DNA of 31,928 nucleotides, taken from the IMG/VR virus record IMGVR_UViG_3300046522_000097, positions 1 to 31,928 of that record. One strand, 5' to 3'. The notes under the pieces were generated by a model. The model ran no database searches, was not told the DNA's origin, and was given only the letters and a program-made list of their open reading frames with translations. Below, one piece after another: positions 1 to 8,847 of the stretch. The DNA is from a virus. The translations under genes were made by a program, and so were the position numbers. Positions within the stretch are counted from its first letter, which is position 1. The number at the start of each line of letters is the position of its first letter.

Positions 1-91
1 TTGATACGACGCATTGAAGACTCCAGATTGTGATGTCTTGAAAGGATGAAAATTATTTCGTATCGTCCACGCTTCACCTTGAGGAAAGTCG

Positions 92-262
92 ATGCGCGTC
101 CTGACGACGATTTATCACCTGATCTGCGGACATGGCTTTTGGCACATTCGCGGGGATGTCGATACCACAACATGGCGCCGCTGGCGTTCCGGCAAGTGGG
201 AATACCTACCGATGACGGCCAAGGAGCACGATGAGGAAATGATGATGCGGGCTATCCGGTAA
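92..262 (+). CDS. small hypothetical protein, 56 aa
   Basis: This short reading frame starts at an ATG preceded by a good ribosome binding site (GAGGAAA, five bases upstream) and ends one base before the convergent esterase gene ends. The product is rich in Trp, Arg and Met, with the segment TTTWRRWRSGKWEYLPM in the middle and an acidic stretch (KEHDEEMMM) near the end. It has no signal peptide or membrane segment and I do not recognise a family. The tight tail-to-tail packing and ribosome site favour a real gene over the longer frame that begins at 46. It may be the last gene of a plus-strand unit lying mostly left of the window. Confidence 0.55.
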   Translation: MRVLTTIYHLICGHGFWHIRGDVDTTTWRRWRSGKWEYLPMTAKEHDEEMMMRAIR

Positions 263-1411
263 TCACTTCCAGAACCCTATTGCGATATATCCAGGTATTG
301 CCCCAGCAGTCGCAGCACTGCCGACGACGCTAACAGAGCACCCGGTCCTGTTTGGGCTGTTTGACCCGCCAAAGCATCCCCACACCAGAAGCGAACCCCC
401 GGCGCTCTTGTCAGCGGTCGGCGTGACCATCGGTATCGAGACAAATGGCCTTGCGAAAGTGAATGCGATGATGGCGCCGTAAAACAGGGAGCCCGATGCA
501 TTAGATGTCAGCGTGACCGCAGAATGACGGCCCCAGCAGATCTGAAGCCCGCTTTCAAATCGCGTATACGATCCGCCAGATGGCGTAGTGCCAAACTCGA
601 CCATCGCCCCGGCTGATATCATGGCGGCGGTTAAGATCGTATCTGGCGGGAACACGCCCGAATATTCTGCGCTGTCGAGCACGTCTTTCACCCCAATGCC
701 AAAATCAATAATGCCAGGAAAACCCGCTGCCGTCTTGTATGCCTGCCAGTATCGCGTGTATCCAAGGTCGAACAGGCAATCGCCGTCGAAATGCAGACTG
801 TCAGGTGCCCGTAGACCTGTTGACGGAACGTAGGCGAAATATGGATCAGTGCCAGCAAGAGCTTCCAGCGCTGTATTCTTGGCTATCTCTGTTGCCCCTG
901 CCTCATAGATGCCGCCGATCAGGACAGGTGCGGTAGCCGCAATGATGTTGTTGCTTCTGAGATATCCGATCAGCTCGTTGAAATAGGTGGCATAATCGGC
1001 ATCAGACATGGCGAGGTCGCTTTCGCCCTGATGCCACAGAAACACGTCTGCGGGAGGCTGCGCCGAAACTGCCCATACAGAGACGATCTCGTCCCGCATT
1101 GGCGCGCTAGTTCCGTCGCCGGTCACCCATAGTCCGATACTCGATCCGCCTTGCGCAACCAGCGTGTAACGGACATCAACGTCCAGTTCATGCGCCATGT
1201 GATGACAGAACCAGAGGCCGAAATTATTGCCTGCGTTCGGGTCAAAGGTCGGGTTGGAGAGAGTAGGAACGACAAAGGCAGTCCCATCAGCCCCCAGCGG
1301 ATTGACGTTGTTCCACGCGGTCAAGCGCGGGCTTACGCCGCTGAATGATGGGCCACCTTTGCCGCGTCCATGTGCGTTGGATTGGCCAGAGCATAGAACG
1401 CGAATGACCAT
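263..1411 (-). CDS. SGNH/sialate O-acetylesterase-like tail spike protein
   Basis: The 382-residue product carries the landmarks of the SGNH hydrolase / sialate O-acetylesterase (SASA) family. GQSNAHG at residues 9-15 contains the nucleophile Ser11, followed by GGSSIG near 88-93, WHQGESD at 126-132 and DSLHFDG at 204-210, whose Asp204 and His207 complete the triad. Phage members deacetylate host surface polysaccharide. The part after about residue 225 is beta-rich, has no obvious catalytic motif, and may be a trimerisation or binding region. The start at 1411 overlaps the upstream stop as TAATG, so I prefer it to the GTG-frame extension upstream. Last gene of the leftward tail module, consistent with an adhesion or spike role. 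Family confident; substrate inferred. Confidence 0.8.
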   Translation of the reverse strand: MVIRVLCSGQSNAHGRGKGGPSFSGVSPRLTAWNNVNPLGADGTAFVVPTLSNPTFDPNAGNNFGLWFCHHMAHELDVDVRYTLVAQGGSSIGLWVTGDGTSAPMRDEIVSVWAVSAQPPADVFLWHQGESDLAMSDADYATYFNELIGYLRSNNIIAATAPVLIGGIYEAGATEIAKNTALEALAGTDPYFAYVPSTGLRAPDSLHFDGDCLFDLGYTRYWQAYKTAAGFPGIIDFGIGVKDVLDSAEYSGVFPPDTILTAAMISAGAMVEFGTTPSGGSYTRFESGLQICWGRHSAVTLTSNASGSLFYGAIIAFTFARPFVSIPMVTPTADKSAGGSLLVWGCFGGSNSPNRTGCSVSVVGSAATAGAIPGYIAIGFWK

Positions 1412-2427
1412 TAAATGTTCCCTCTCGTATCTACCCATCCCATTGTTGAAATAACCGCAGACGATGGCGTACCAACGGAGTTTGTAGCCGAGAAATAGAC
1501 CTGAGCGCTCGTATTCGTTGAAAACACAGTCGGAATGATGATTGAACTGATATCGCTCGTGTCACCAGCGCCTGTTGATGCTTGGATAACAGTCGTATCT
1601 GCCGTTCCAGCCGCAGCACTGCCGAAAGCCATGTTAGCGGAGACAGACGCGCCGACAGAGAGGAACGCGCGGCAGATTGGCTGGATAACGATCCCGGCAG
1701 GAATGGAGAGTGTCAGTAATGTAGAGGCAACGGGGACCGTGTTATTGCGGTCTGTCGCGGCTGTCACCCTTCGAAATATATCGCCGTTCTGGAAGAAAAG
1801 GACGATTGCAGCACTCTCGCGGAGGATGGAGCCGATGCGTCGCTTCCGGTCGTAGTTCGTCGGCATCGTCGGGGCCGTGGCCGAGGTGGAGAACAGCGCG
1901 TCAACAACGCCGGTATCGGATCGCTGGATGAGCCAGACGTGATAGGTCGTGTTGGCGATAGAGCCGGTATCAAGACCACCTTGGTTAGTACCGACTGCCC
2001 ACGCCGCGTCGAGGCGCTTGGTGAGCGTAGATGCGAGGCTCATTACATTGAACGGAGTCGTATCAGATGCTGCGTTACCAACCGCAATGTCAATATCATT
2101 CGTTACATCCGCGCCATTGTTAGAAAGCGTCAAACCATACAGCATGCCTTGGTTCTGAGCGCCGGAAAGAGTAATGGTGCTCAACTGTGAGAAATTGACC
2201 CCGTCAGCAGGGGAAGAACCAGCCGCAAGATTTACGATCTTGTTCGTGGTCCCCATGTTCAGAGGGCCAGTCATGGGGGCACGTCCATCACGGACCAGGA
2301 CGGCAGAAAGGCCATTGTCACGGATGTCTTCAAGGGGAGGATTGTGGTTGCTGGGCAATATTGTCTGGCCGGTTACTCCTAAGTACCCTGCTGTTAACGA
2401 CCAAATACCGTTTGAATCGAATGGCAT
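1411..2427 (-). CDS. putative tail fibre protein
   Basis: This 338-residue protein has the features of a fibre. The N-terminal segment includes VLVRDGRAPMTGPLNMG and a following KIVNLAAG...DGVNFSQL stretch, a pattern common at the start of phage tail-fibre shafts (an inter-strand repeat tied to particle attachment). The rest is Ser/Thr/Ala-rich, beta-prone and without catalytic motifs. Its stop overlaps the start of the esterase gene, so the two are probably translated together and may form a combined receptor-binding complex. Distance from the next upstream tail gene is enlarged by two plus-strand genes. Receptor unknown. Confidence 0.7.
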   Translation of the reverse strand: MPFDSNGIWSLTAGYLGVTGQTILPSNHNPPLEDIRDNGLSAVLVRDGRAPMTGPLNMGTTNKIVNLAAGSSPADGVNFSQLSTITLSGAQNQGMLYGLTLSNNGADVTNDIDIAVGNAASDTTPFNVMSLASTLTKRLDAAWAVGTNQGGLDTGSIANTTYHVWLIQRSDTGVVDALFSTSATAPTMPTNYDRKRRIGSILRESAAIVLFFQNGDIFRRVTAATDRNNTVPVASTLLTLSIPAGIVIQPICRAFLSVGASVSANMAFGSAAAGTADTTVIQASTGAGDTSDISSIIIPTVFSTNTSAQVYFSATNSVGTPSSAVISTMGWVDTRGNI

Positions 2428-2468
2428 CTCGTGCTCCTGTTGTGTCTTACGGCAATTCTGCCCCGCGA

Positions 2469-2497
2469 TTGCAGGGTTTAATTATGTTGTGTATGGT
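2469..2497 (+). promoter_or_regulatory. candidate sigma70 promoter for the lipoprotein/membrane gene pair
   Basis: TTGCAG and TATGGT are separated by exactly 17 bases, in the only non-coding stretch before the two plus-strand genes. Predicted initiation near 2504 leaves a short leader containing the strong GGAGGAATTGT ribosome site. Each hexamer has mismatches to consensus, so this is a candidate only. Confidence 0.4.
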
Positions 2498-2521
2498 GGT
2501 TGAGTTTCCCGGAGGAATTGT

Positions 2522-2812
2522 ATGAAGCTTTATGTCTTGGCGCTGAGTGCGCTAGCACTTGTTGGTTGCACAAAGACCGTAGAAGAAATGAGCTATTCGG
2601 AACGCAAGGCGCTAGCTCAGGAAATCGCTAACCGCTGCTATCAGCAGGGCGTCAAGTCGGGTTCCGCAGAATATGAGGAATGTTCACGCGTAGAAGTGCA
2701 GCGTGAGGTTTCAATGCGACGACGCCAAGCTTCTATAGAAGACGCCAGACGGTCTTCTCCTAGGATGCAAGCTTATTGCCAGAATTTCGGCGGGAACACG
2801 GTGTGTTTCTGA
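2522..2812 (+). CDS. small predicted lipoprotein, 96 aa
   Basis: The product begins with a classic lipoprotein signal: Lys2, a hydrophobic core, and the lipobox LVGC with the acylated Cys16. The mature part is charged and probably helical, has four further Cys residues, and ends in a QNFGGNTVCF tail. After cleavage by signal peptidase II it should be anchored in the inner or outer membrane, facing the periplasm. The GGAGGAATTGT ribosome site is strong. It is on the plus strand inside a minus-strand tail module, with its own candidate promoter: the arrangement of a moron expressed from the prophage. Superinfection exclusion or host-envelope modification are possible roles; none is shown. I do not recognise a named family. 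Confidence 0.75.
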   Translation: MKLYVLALSALALVGCTKTVEEMSYSERKALAQEIANRCYQQGVKSGSAEYEECSRVEVQREVSMRRRQASIEDARRSSPRMQAYCQNFGGNTVCF

Positions 2813-2849
2813 TGGGACATATTCGCCATATCTTCATGAAGGGCTTTAG

Positions 2850-3086
2850 ATGAAGTTGTTTTGTTTGGCAGTGACATCTGCTTTCAGTATCGGCATGTGG
2901 CTATTTCTGAAGTCACTTAGCCAAGAAACGATTTTCATCCTGTGCCCTGTTATAATCGTCACTTTCCTGTTAATCGCGCACCGGATGGATAAACGAGAGG
3001 CGCGGATCTTGAGAGAGCGTCAGCAATCGCCTGGGCACGTACTCGACTTGCCAAAGACTGATTACCATAGTTCGTCATCGCGTTAA
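2850..3086 (+). CDS. small membrane protein, 78 aa
   Basis: The sequence predicts two membrane segments, about residues 3-20 and 27-44, followed by a basic, Arg-rich tail starting RMDKREAR that should stay in the cytoplasm. It follows the lipoprotein gene by 37 bases and probably shares its transcript. Its last 43 codons overlap the 3' end of the convergent ejection-protein gene on the other strand, so either the C-terminal tail is recently extended or the two genes truly overlap. Function unknown; pairing with a lipoprotein suggests a two-part envelope function such as exclusion of other phages. Confidence 0.55.
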   Translation: MKLFCLAVTSAFSIGMWLFLKSLSQETIFILCPVIIVTFLLIAHRMDKREARILRERQQSPGHVLDLPKTDYHSSSSR

Positions 3087-5037
3087 ATGCCGTCTCAGCC
3101 TGCGCTTGAGGCATAGTCAGGTATCGAGCAATATCGGCAGCAAATGCCTGCCTCATGCCCCGTTTTGCCTCTGGCGTTCTGCCAGTTATGGTCTGAATGA
3201 CACGTTTACCAGCCGTTGGAATGTTTCCTTCCAAAGCCTCGCCAACGATGCCGTTACCAACATATTGATCCATGGCTTCGCGCGTGGCTGTTCGAACCGC
3301 CGTCTTGGAGTTTTCGGCAACGGCTGCTCTTAGATCGAAAGACATAGCAACGCGGTCTACTTCATCAAATAGCTTGTCTGCTGCGTCTTTTCCGATGGCT
3401 GCGGATACCTTTGTTCTATTAGCTCTTGAAGACAATTCCTTGATAGCCTTTACAGCCTCACGAGCATCCATATTCCCATCGGTAAGAGCGCGGGTGACAT
3501 TGGCCATTCGATTGTCGATATCGGAACGAATACCCTGCGCCACGCCACGTTTTTCAGCCGCTCCCATGCCATCAACCGCGATAGTTACATCATCCATGGT
3601 TTGTGATGGGGAGAGGAGACGAGAACCAAGCTTAACGGCCTGAACTTGGCTAATCGGATCTGCCGCCGTGTCCAGTGCTGTGCCATATTCCGGAACAGCT
3701 TGACGAAGTTTCCCACGTATGTCTCTAGCTAGGTTCTGGTATGCACTGCCAAGCTGAGTTTGACCACCTAGTGCGCCTTGACCCTCACCGCTTTCAGAAG
3801 CCTGCCTTAGAGCACGAGTGATGTAATCGAGTTGTCGAACATCTGGAAGGGTTTCGAAAGAAACAGTCCCATCATCTGCTACATTTGCAAGAATCTGCTT
3901 AGACTGCTCTCCGTTCAACCTCATCAGCCGGTTTGCATCATTGATGGCAGAAGCAGGAACGCGGTTCTTTACGATGTTTTCAAGGTCTTGCCCAAGTTGA
4001 GACGAATAATCGATGGGCTTTGAATAAGCGCCGTTAGGCCCTTGATAAACATCGGCCAAGGTTGGCCGCGCTGCATCTCTGATGCTAGTTTGAGCCGAGG
4101 TAATTCCTTCAGGAGTTCCTAACGTCTGATCAAGAACATTAGTTAGATCGGTTGCGCCACGATTGGCGCGGCCTTCGATGGCCTGGGAAGCCTGCCTTGT
4201 TCCCGGTCCCCCTTCTGCAATGATAGCATCCAATGCCTGCCTCGCATTCGGGCCTGCATCTACCAACATGGCTTCATTGCCAGCCTGAGCCATTCTTGCA
4301 CGGCCAGCGGGCCCAAGCGATTCATCAGACTGGAGAATATTTGTCATGTACCGCGCAACTTCGGGCGATGTTCCAGCTTGTTCAGCAGCCTTCCGTGCTG
4401 CCATGCGCTCAGCCAATGCGCCATATAGAGAGCTTGCACCCTTGGAGACAGCAGGCCCAGCAACGCCAAGAGTCCCGCCAATCAAAGTACCTGCAATTGC
4501 ATCCCGTAGACGATTGTCTCTATCGGCACGAACGGCGGCGTCAGTTCCTCCTAGAACTCCACCCGTAATACCTCCTAGCAGGGACCGCGCAAGAAGAGAT
4601 CCCCCCCCAGCGCCAAATGCGGTAGGGGCGGCAGCTATGAGAGGAATAGTCCCGCCAACCGCACCCGCAACATTGGAAGCAGTCGTAACATATGGGTGCT
4701 GCTGTTGAGCAGATTCTGTAATTCCCTGCGCTTGCGATAGGTTTTCTTCATATGGCTTATCGTTTATCAGGCTTGAGAGATAAGCCGATCCTTTCTGAGC
4801 TCCACTTACAAGAGAAGGACCGATAACCGGGATTCCTTCAATGTAACCGGTCATCCCTGCGCCCAATGCACCGGAAACGCCCTGTCCTGCTTCTTGCTGC
4901 TGGAGAAGCCTCTGGCCTTCCTCAAATGTCAGGTGTTGAGGCTGGCGACCAGCACCAACCATAGAAAACCCCTCAGGAGGAGAAGGCGCAGCGTCTACGA
5001 TGGAAAACCCCGGCGGCGGCTTAGGAATATCACTCAT
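2959..5037 (-). CDS. large internal virion / DNA ejection protein
   Basis: The 692-residue product is Ala/Gly-rich. It starts with two copies of a PPxGFS[IM]V peptide (residues 7-14 and 20-27: PPPGFSIV, PPEGFSMV) and contains glycine-rich hydrophobic segments around residues 120-200 that could insert in a membrane, then a long helical region. It is the last of three consecutive large genes upstream of the tail fibre, the position of the ejection proteins gp7, gp20 and gp16 in P22-type podoviruses, and its size and composition fit that role. It would be packaged in the virion and delivered with DNA into the cell envelope. Its start lies inside the end of the lysozyme-domain gene (8-base overlap). 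Assignment rests on position and composition, not on a diagnostic motif. Confidence 0.65.
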   Translation of the reverse strand: MSDIPKPPPGFSIVDAAPSPPEGFSMVGAGRQPQHLTFEEGQRLLQQQEAGQGVSGALGAGMTGYIEGIPVIGPSLVSGAQKGSAYLSSLINDKPYEENLSQAQGITESAQQQHPYVTTASNVAGAVGGTIPLIAAAPTAFGAGGGSLLARSLLGGITGGVLGGTDAAVRADRDNRLRDAIAGTLIGGTLGVAGPAVSKGASSLYGALAERMAARKAAEQAGTSPEVARYMTNILQSDESLGPAGRARMAQAGNEAMLVDAGPNARQALDAIIAEGGPGTRQASQAIEGRANRGATDLTNVLDQTLGTPEGITSAQTSIRDAARPTLADVYQGPNGAYSKPIDYSSQLGQDLENIVKNRVPASAINDANRLMRLNGEQSKQILANVADDGTVSFETLPDVRQLDYITRALRQASESGEGQGALGGQTQLGSAYQNLARDIRGKLRQAVPEYGTALDTAADPISQVQAVKLGSRLLSPSQTMDDVTIAVDGMGAAEKRGVAQGIRSDIDNRMANVTRALTDGNMDAREAVKAIKELSSRANRTKVSAAIGKDAADKLFDEVDRVAMSFDLRAAVAENSKTAVRTATREAMDQYVGNGIVGEALEGNIPTAGKRVIQTITGRTPEAKRGMRQAFAADIARYLTMPQAQAETAFNAMTNYGNQSLASRVRAQAIADALSRSAPLVYPSGARLTGK

Positions 5038-7189
5038 TCACAGTCACCCATTCCTTGCCGTTCCATTCCTTAACCTCTCCTGTGGAGTAGTTAACCGCTC
5101 TTGCTTTCGGGGCTGCTTGTGCCGTTTCGTCCTTGAACAAATCAGCCTCACCCAACCCACCAGCCGTACCGATAGAGTTTACCTTGTCACGGATTCGGCG
5201 TCTCTTGTCTGCAAGCGATTCCTTGCTTTCTCCGGGCTTTGGCATGAGCAAATTAGCCTGGGCTTCGACTTCCTGAATTGGAGCGGAAGCGCCAGAGGTG
5301 CTATAAATGGAGTTTGCGATGATGTTTTTCAGGCCATTGAACGCCTGCTGATATTGAGGCGTTGTCACGTAATCCGACAGCGGAAGCTTGCCAATAATCT
5401 GATCTGTAGGATTTGTTAGGGCATCAAAGTTCTGGATGACTACAGGATAATCATTCTTTGTGTTGTTGAAGAGAGAACGGTTACGCTGTTCGCTCTCAGT
5501 CAGCTTTGCAGGCGGCTTGCTTCCAGTGAGCGCAACAGATCCTGGAGCCATTCCGCTAGGTGCTTCATTGGCTTGAGGTACGGAAGAAGGTTGCGGCGTA
5601 GCCATGGGAGACGACTGAGGAGCGGGATTCTCTCCGAATAGATCAACATACGGCTGCTGTTGAGCGGCTTGAGGTTGCTGTCCACCTGCTAGAGCGTTAG
5701 CAGGGACGAAAGACATCGCCCCCGATGCTGGGTCGGTGATGACCTTTCCACCTAGATAATTAGCGGCCTGATCTTGAGTCCATTGCCCAGTTTTGACCAT
5801 GTAATTGGCCGTCTGAGCTTCTCCAGAATTACCGGAAAACAATGGTTCTCCAGCTCCGGCTTGGCCGGCAGGCGTAACGTCAACCCAATTTCCTTTTTCG
5901 TCCTGCTGGAGAAGGCGTTTATCAACTACCTGAGTTGGGCGTTGTCCAACCTTCCTTTGCGCTTCCTGAATCTGAAGCTGGCGAAGCGGGTCTGCTGCCT
6001 GCTGCTGTGCCTCATACTGCTGGCGAGCAAGCCAAGTCGCCTGTTCCTGCTGAGCCTGCTGCGCTGCCTGCTGGCGCTGGATGAGCGCGCTAGCGAGAGC
6101 CTTTGTCTGTGGGGAAGCATACGGGCTATTGACCGCTTGAATTGCCGCAGCAAGAGCTTGTGGCGCGACTTGGGGAACCTGCGGGAACTGGGCTTGCTGC
6201 GCTTGAGCGACCTGCACTGGAGGCTGAGCGGCTACGGCTGGAGGAGATGCAACTTCCGTAGCGGGCGGCAAAGCTGGCGCGGCCTGCTGCGGCGCATATG
6301 CGGTCGTAACAGATTGGTCTACAGCCTGAGGCATCGGAGACTGCGCGGCGATGGCATCAGTCGCCGTCTGAGGAGAGCCAAGAGCAGCCACCTCTACTGG
6401 CGCAACAGGCGCTGTCTGGACGGTTGGCAATCCTGCATAAGCCGCCGATCGTGCTGCTCTATGCTCTGGAGCGGGGCGAAGGAAGTTATTAACGATTCCC
6501 TGCGCAGCCGTAGCAGTATCTGGAGCGTTCAGGAATGTGGAAGCCGCCTGCGCTTCTGGCCCCTGTGTTTCATATTTCAGAAAGTCTAGCTGAGCGTCTA
6601 CATTATTTACAGGAACGCCACGTTCCTTTGCGAACGCTTCATAGGCAGTCCTGCGCGGTCCAGTAAGCTGGTAAAGGCCAAAGCCTCCGCGAGAACCGGG
6701 AACGGTTGGATTGGCTTCATTGATACCGGCATTCAGGCCGCTTTCGTCTTGGAAGTTTGCCAAGAATGCGTCTGATACCTGCGGGGAGAAACCGCGCTGG
6801 ATGAGCCCATTTCTGATATAATCGGCATCTGCCGTTTGCGGAACAGTGGCTTGCGGCGCAGGCGATGTTGCGGCCACTTCCCCTGCGGCTCCCGGCATCG
6901 GCATCGATGCGGATTGGCCACCTGTAAGGGCTTGCAGGAGGGGCGCGGCTAATGCAGTGTCTTCGGTACGATTGGCCGCGTCCGCTGCATTAAGGCGTCT
7001 TTCTCGCAGAACCCCGCCAAGAGCATCAACGACACGAGCAGCGCCTTGCGTCCAGTGACCCACTGGAGACGTGTCAACGCCTTGCAATTGCTTTCTTGCT
7101 TCAAGTGCTCTCAGCATTGAAACCTGCTCGGGAGTCAGCCTTTGACCGTTTGGACCCCACGTAAAGAATCCATTATCCTGCAAAGCCAT
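5030..7189 (-). CDS. virion protein with phage tail-type lysozyme domain
   Basis: The 719-residue protein has a peptidoglycan-cleaving domain at about residues 123-255 resembling the phage tail lysozyme family. FQDESGLN (146-153) carries the probable catalytic Glu149, followed by GSRGGFGLYQLTG (165-177), VDAQLDFL (197-204) and NFLRPAPEHR (235-244). The middle (about 260-440) is very rich in Gln, Ala and Pro, probably a flexible linker, and the C-terminal third is predicted helical. It would be carried in the particle and open the cell wall locally during DNA entry. The start is ATG at 7189, overlapping the upstream stop as TGATG; a GTG one codon earlier is possible. Neighbouring genes encode the other ejection proteins. 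Confidence 0.82.
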   Translation of the reverse strand: MALQDNGFFTWGPNGQRLTPEQVSMLRALEARKQLQGVDTSPVGHWTQGAARVVDALGGVLRERRLNAADAANRTEDTALAAPLLQALTGGQSASMPMPGAAGEVAATSPAPQATVPQTADADYIRNGLIQRGFSPQVSDAFLANFQDESGLNAGINEANPTVPGSRGGFGLYQLTGPRRTAYEAFAKERGVPVNNVDAQLDFLKYETQGPEAQAASTFLNAPDTATAAQGIVNNFLRPAPEHRAARSAAYAGLPTVQTAPVAPVEVAALGSPQTATDAIAAQSPMPQAVDQSVTTAYAPQQAAPALPPATEVASPPAVAAQPPVQVAQAQQAQFPQVPQVAPQALAAAIQAVNSPYASPQTKALASALIQRQQAAQQAQQEQATWLARQQYEAQQQAADPLRQLQIQEAQRKVGQRPTQVVDKRLLQQDEKGNWVDVTPAGQAGAGEPLFSGNSGEAQTANYMVKTGQWTQDQAANYLGGKVITDPASGAMSFVPANALAGGQQPQAAQQQPYVDLFGENPAPQSSPMATPQPSSVPQANEAPSGMAPGSVALTGSKPPAKLTESEQRNRSLFNNTKNDYPVVIQNFDALTNPTDQIIGKLPLSDYVTTPQYQQAFNGLKNIIANSIYSTSGASAPIQEVEAQANLLMPKPGESKESLADKRRRIRDKVNSIGTAGGLGEADLFKDETAQAAPKARAVNYSTGEVKEWNGKEWVTVNE

Positions 7190-8163
7190 CACGCGGCCTC
7201 CGTAGCGATTTCATAACGAACACGCTTGAGCCCATCTGCGCCGGTTGTTACGGCTTCCGGCCTGATTTCTTCGACTTCTTGAGCCATTAGACCGATATGA
7301 TATTCAGGAGATCCAATGTAGCGATAGAGATAGACGGACAAGCCGTTATCCAATGTGCCGACAACTTGGATATCGGTCTTTGCTCTGATATCTGACAGTA
7401 GACCAATGCCGCCGCTTAGAAGGCCAAAAAGGCCCCCCATTTTCGCTTGAGAGGCTTGGTTCTGCGCCTGATAATTAGCGTTTGAAGCCCCGATATAATC
7501 AACACCACCCACATTTGTTGTCGGCGTGTTCACAAAGTTAGGGTTTTGCACCTGAGATCCGCTCATCAGGGCGCTGATGGTGTTTACGGGGTTGTTGTAC
7601 TGCGTCAGGGCTTCTTGGAAGGCTTGGTTTCTCCCGGTCAATGCCAGTTGGTTGAGCTGATCCGTATTGGCATTTGTCAGGCGTTCTTGCTCTGCGTTCC
7701 ATGCTGCAGTGCCAGGACGGATGCCGGAAGCAATCAACTGCGACCGTAGAGCATCCGCGTTCTTTGCCTGCTGTGGAAGAATGCGCTGAGAACCAAGGTC
7801 ATAAGCCCAGTTTGAGGCATCATTATTGGTGAACTCGAACGGCTTCGAAAGCTGATTATTAATCGCTGCCGACTGATTAGCCGCCAATCCAGCAAGGTTC
7901 AACGAGGCTTGGTTGGTCTTGTCAAGGATAGCCTGTTGCGCCGGGGAAAGCGTGGTCGTCGCCGTATAGGTAGGCGTCGTTACCGTTCTGCCATTGGAAT
8001 CAACGAAGCTAGACGAACCCGTCTGATTATAAGTCAGGTTTCCATATGGGGTAATTTGATTGGTCTGGTTGATCTGCTGCTGGGTAAGGGCAGTATCTCG
8101 ATTCAAATTTGACTGCGCCTGAGCTTGGCTGGCCGCCGATTCAGGCTTGGGGGTAGATACCAT
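7189..8163 (-). CDS. internal virion protein with S74-like chaperone-type C-terminus
   Basis: The first 225 residues are rich in Gln, Asn and Thr, as in ejection proteins. Around 240-255 there is a glycine-rich hydrophobic stretch (GGLFGLLSGGIGLL). The last 75 residues, from SDIRAKTDI through HIGLMAQEVEEIRPEAV to VRYEIA, closely resemble the intramolecular chaperone (peptidase S74) domain that trimerises fibres and is then cut off, although I cannot confirm the catalytic Ser/Lys pair. In many podoviruses such a remnant sits on an ejection protein. First of three consecutive particle proteins; good ribosome site (AAAAGGATTG). Role in assembly or ejection inferred. Confidence 0.65.
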   Translation of the reverse strand: MVSTPKPESAASQAQAQSNLNRDTALTQQQINQTNQITPYGNLTYNQTGSSSFVDSNGRTVTTPTYTATTTLSPAQQAILDKTNQASLNLAGLAANQSAAINNQLSKPFEFTNNDASNWAYDLGSQRILPQQAKNADALRSQLIASGIRPGTAAWNAEQERLTNANTDQLNQLALTGRNQAFQEALTQYNNPVNTISALMSGSQVQNPNFVNTPTTNVGGVDYIGASNANYQAQNQASQAKMGGLFGLLSGGIGLLSDIRAKTDIQVVGTLDNGLSVYLYRYIGSPEYHIGLMAQEVEEIRPEAVTTGADGLKRVRYEIATEAA

Positions 8164-8184
8164 TTGTACAATCCTTTTAACGGC

Positions 8185-8817
8185 TTATCGGAATTTGAAT
8201 TCTTCCGAAAGAAGCCAAGACCAACTATCCCCGGCATGGATGTGGTAAACCATTGAACGAGAAACGCCGAAAAGCTTTGCAATAGACTTTTGCGATTCTT
8301 TGCCTTTCAAGGCATATATTCCCTTAGCAACGGCCTCTGTTATCTTGGCCCCGGGGTGGCTTTCACCCCTGCTAACAGTCCCATGACTGATCTTGTCGGC
8401 GTTGTTCTCTTTCGAAGTTTTCCAAGATAGATGTCCCTTAGCTACGCAACCAAGGTGCCCATTGCCGCAAGAATGGGCGGCCTCATGCTCTGTCGTCGGA
8501 GGGGGACCATGGATTTCTTCACATACGCGCCTGGAGACGATCGCCGATTTTCCGCTGTCCTTTTTTATCACCCCGTAACCTTTGCGCTCTCGCGCGTAAG
8601 GCCATATTAGGCATTCAACGCCTTCATAGTTTAAAACCGTCTCGTCATAGAACCTTTGAGGCTCGCCATCTTGCGCCCGATCAAAACCGCCTAGAGGATC
8701 CCCATGCCTCCAGTGCCGCAGATAATGCGCGTTGCAATAACCCTTTTTGCCGGCGGCTCGCCAATGAGCGTTTCCCTTGCACCCATCTACAGAACATGCT
8801 TTGAATTCATCAGCCAT
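8185..8817 (-). CDS. HNH homing-type endonuclease
   Basis: This 210-residue protein looks like a free-standing HNH homing endonuclease. An N-terminal zinc finger (CSVDGCKGNAHWR...YCNAHYLRHWRHG, residues 8-39) is followed by a central HNH region with HEAAHSCGNGHLGC and KGHLSW, then KENNADK. The C-terminus from about 150 (GESHPGAKIT...QKSIAKLFGVSRSMVYHI) is a helix-turn-helix of the kind used for site recognition. It lies alone between virion genes, the usual place for a selfish gene, and is separated from the upstream gene by a strong hairpin. It is not expected to contribute to the particle. Confidence 0.85.
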   Translation of the reverse strand: MADEFKACSVDGCKGNAHWRAAGKKGYCNAHYLRHWRHGDPLGGFDRAQDGEPQRFYDETVLNYEGVECLIWPYARERKGYGVIKKDSGKSAIVSRRVCEEIHGPPPTTEHEAAHSCGNGHLGCVAKGHLSWKTSKENNADKISHGTVSRGESHPGAKITEAVAKGIYALKGKESQKSIAKLFGVSRSMVYHIHAGDSWSWLLSEEFKFR

Positions 8818-8847
8818 TCGATCCTCACAACAGGTTCGTTTCGGTCA

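Noticed and set aside
1-33. Possible C-terminus of a gene entering from the left (LIRRIEDSRL, stop at 31-33)
   Set aside because: Eleven open codons are too few to support a gene.
46-234. 62-residue plus-strand frame at the left edge
   Set aside because: The overlapping frame 92-262 has a better ribosome site, a tight convergent end and more protein-like composition.
5774-6589. 271-residue plus-strand Leu/Arg-rich frame
   Set aside because: Shadow of the Gln/Ala-rich linker of the lysozyme-domain protein.
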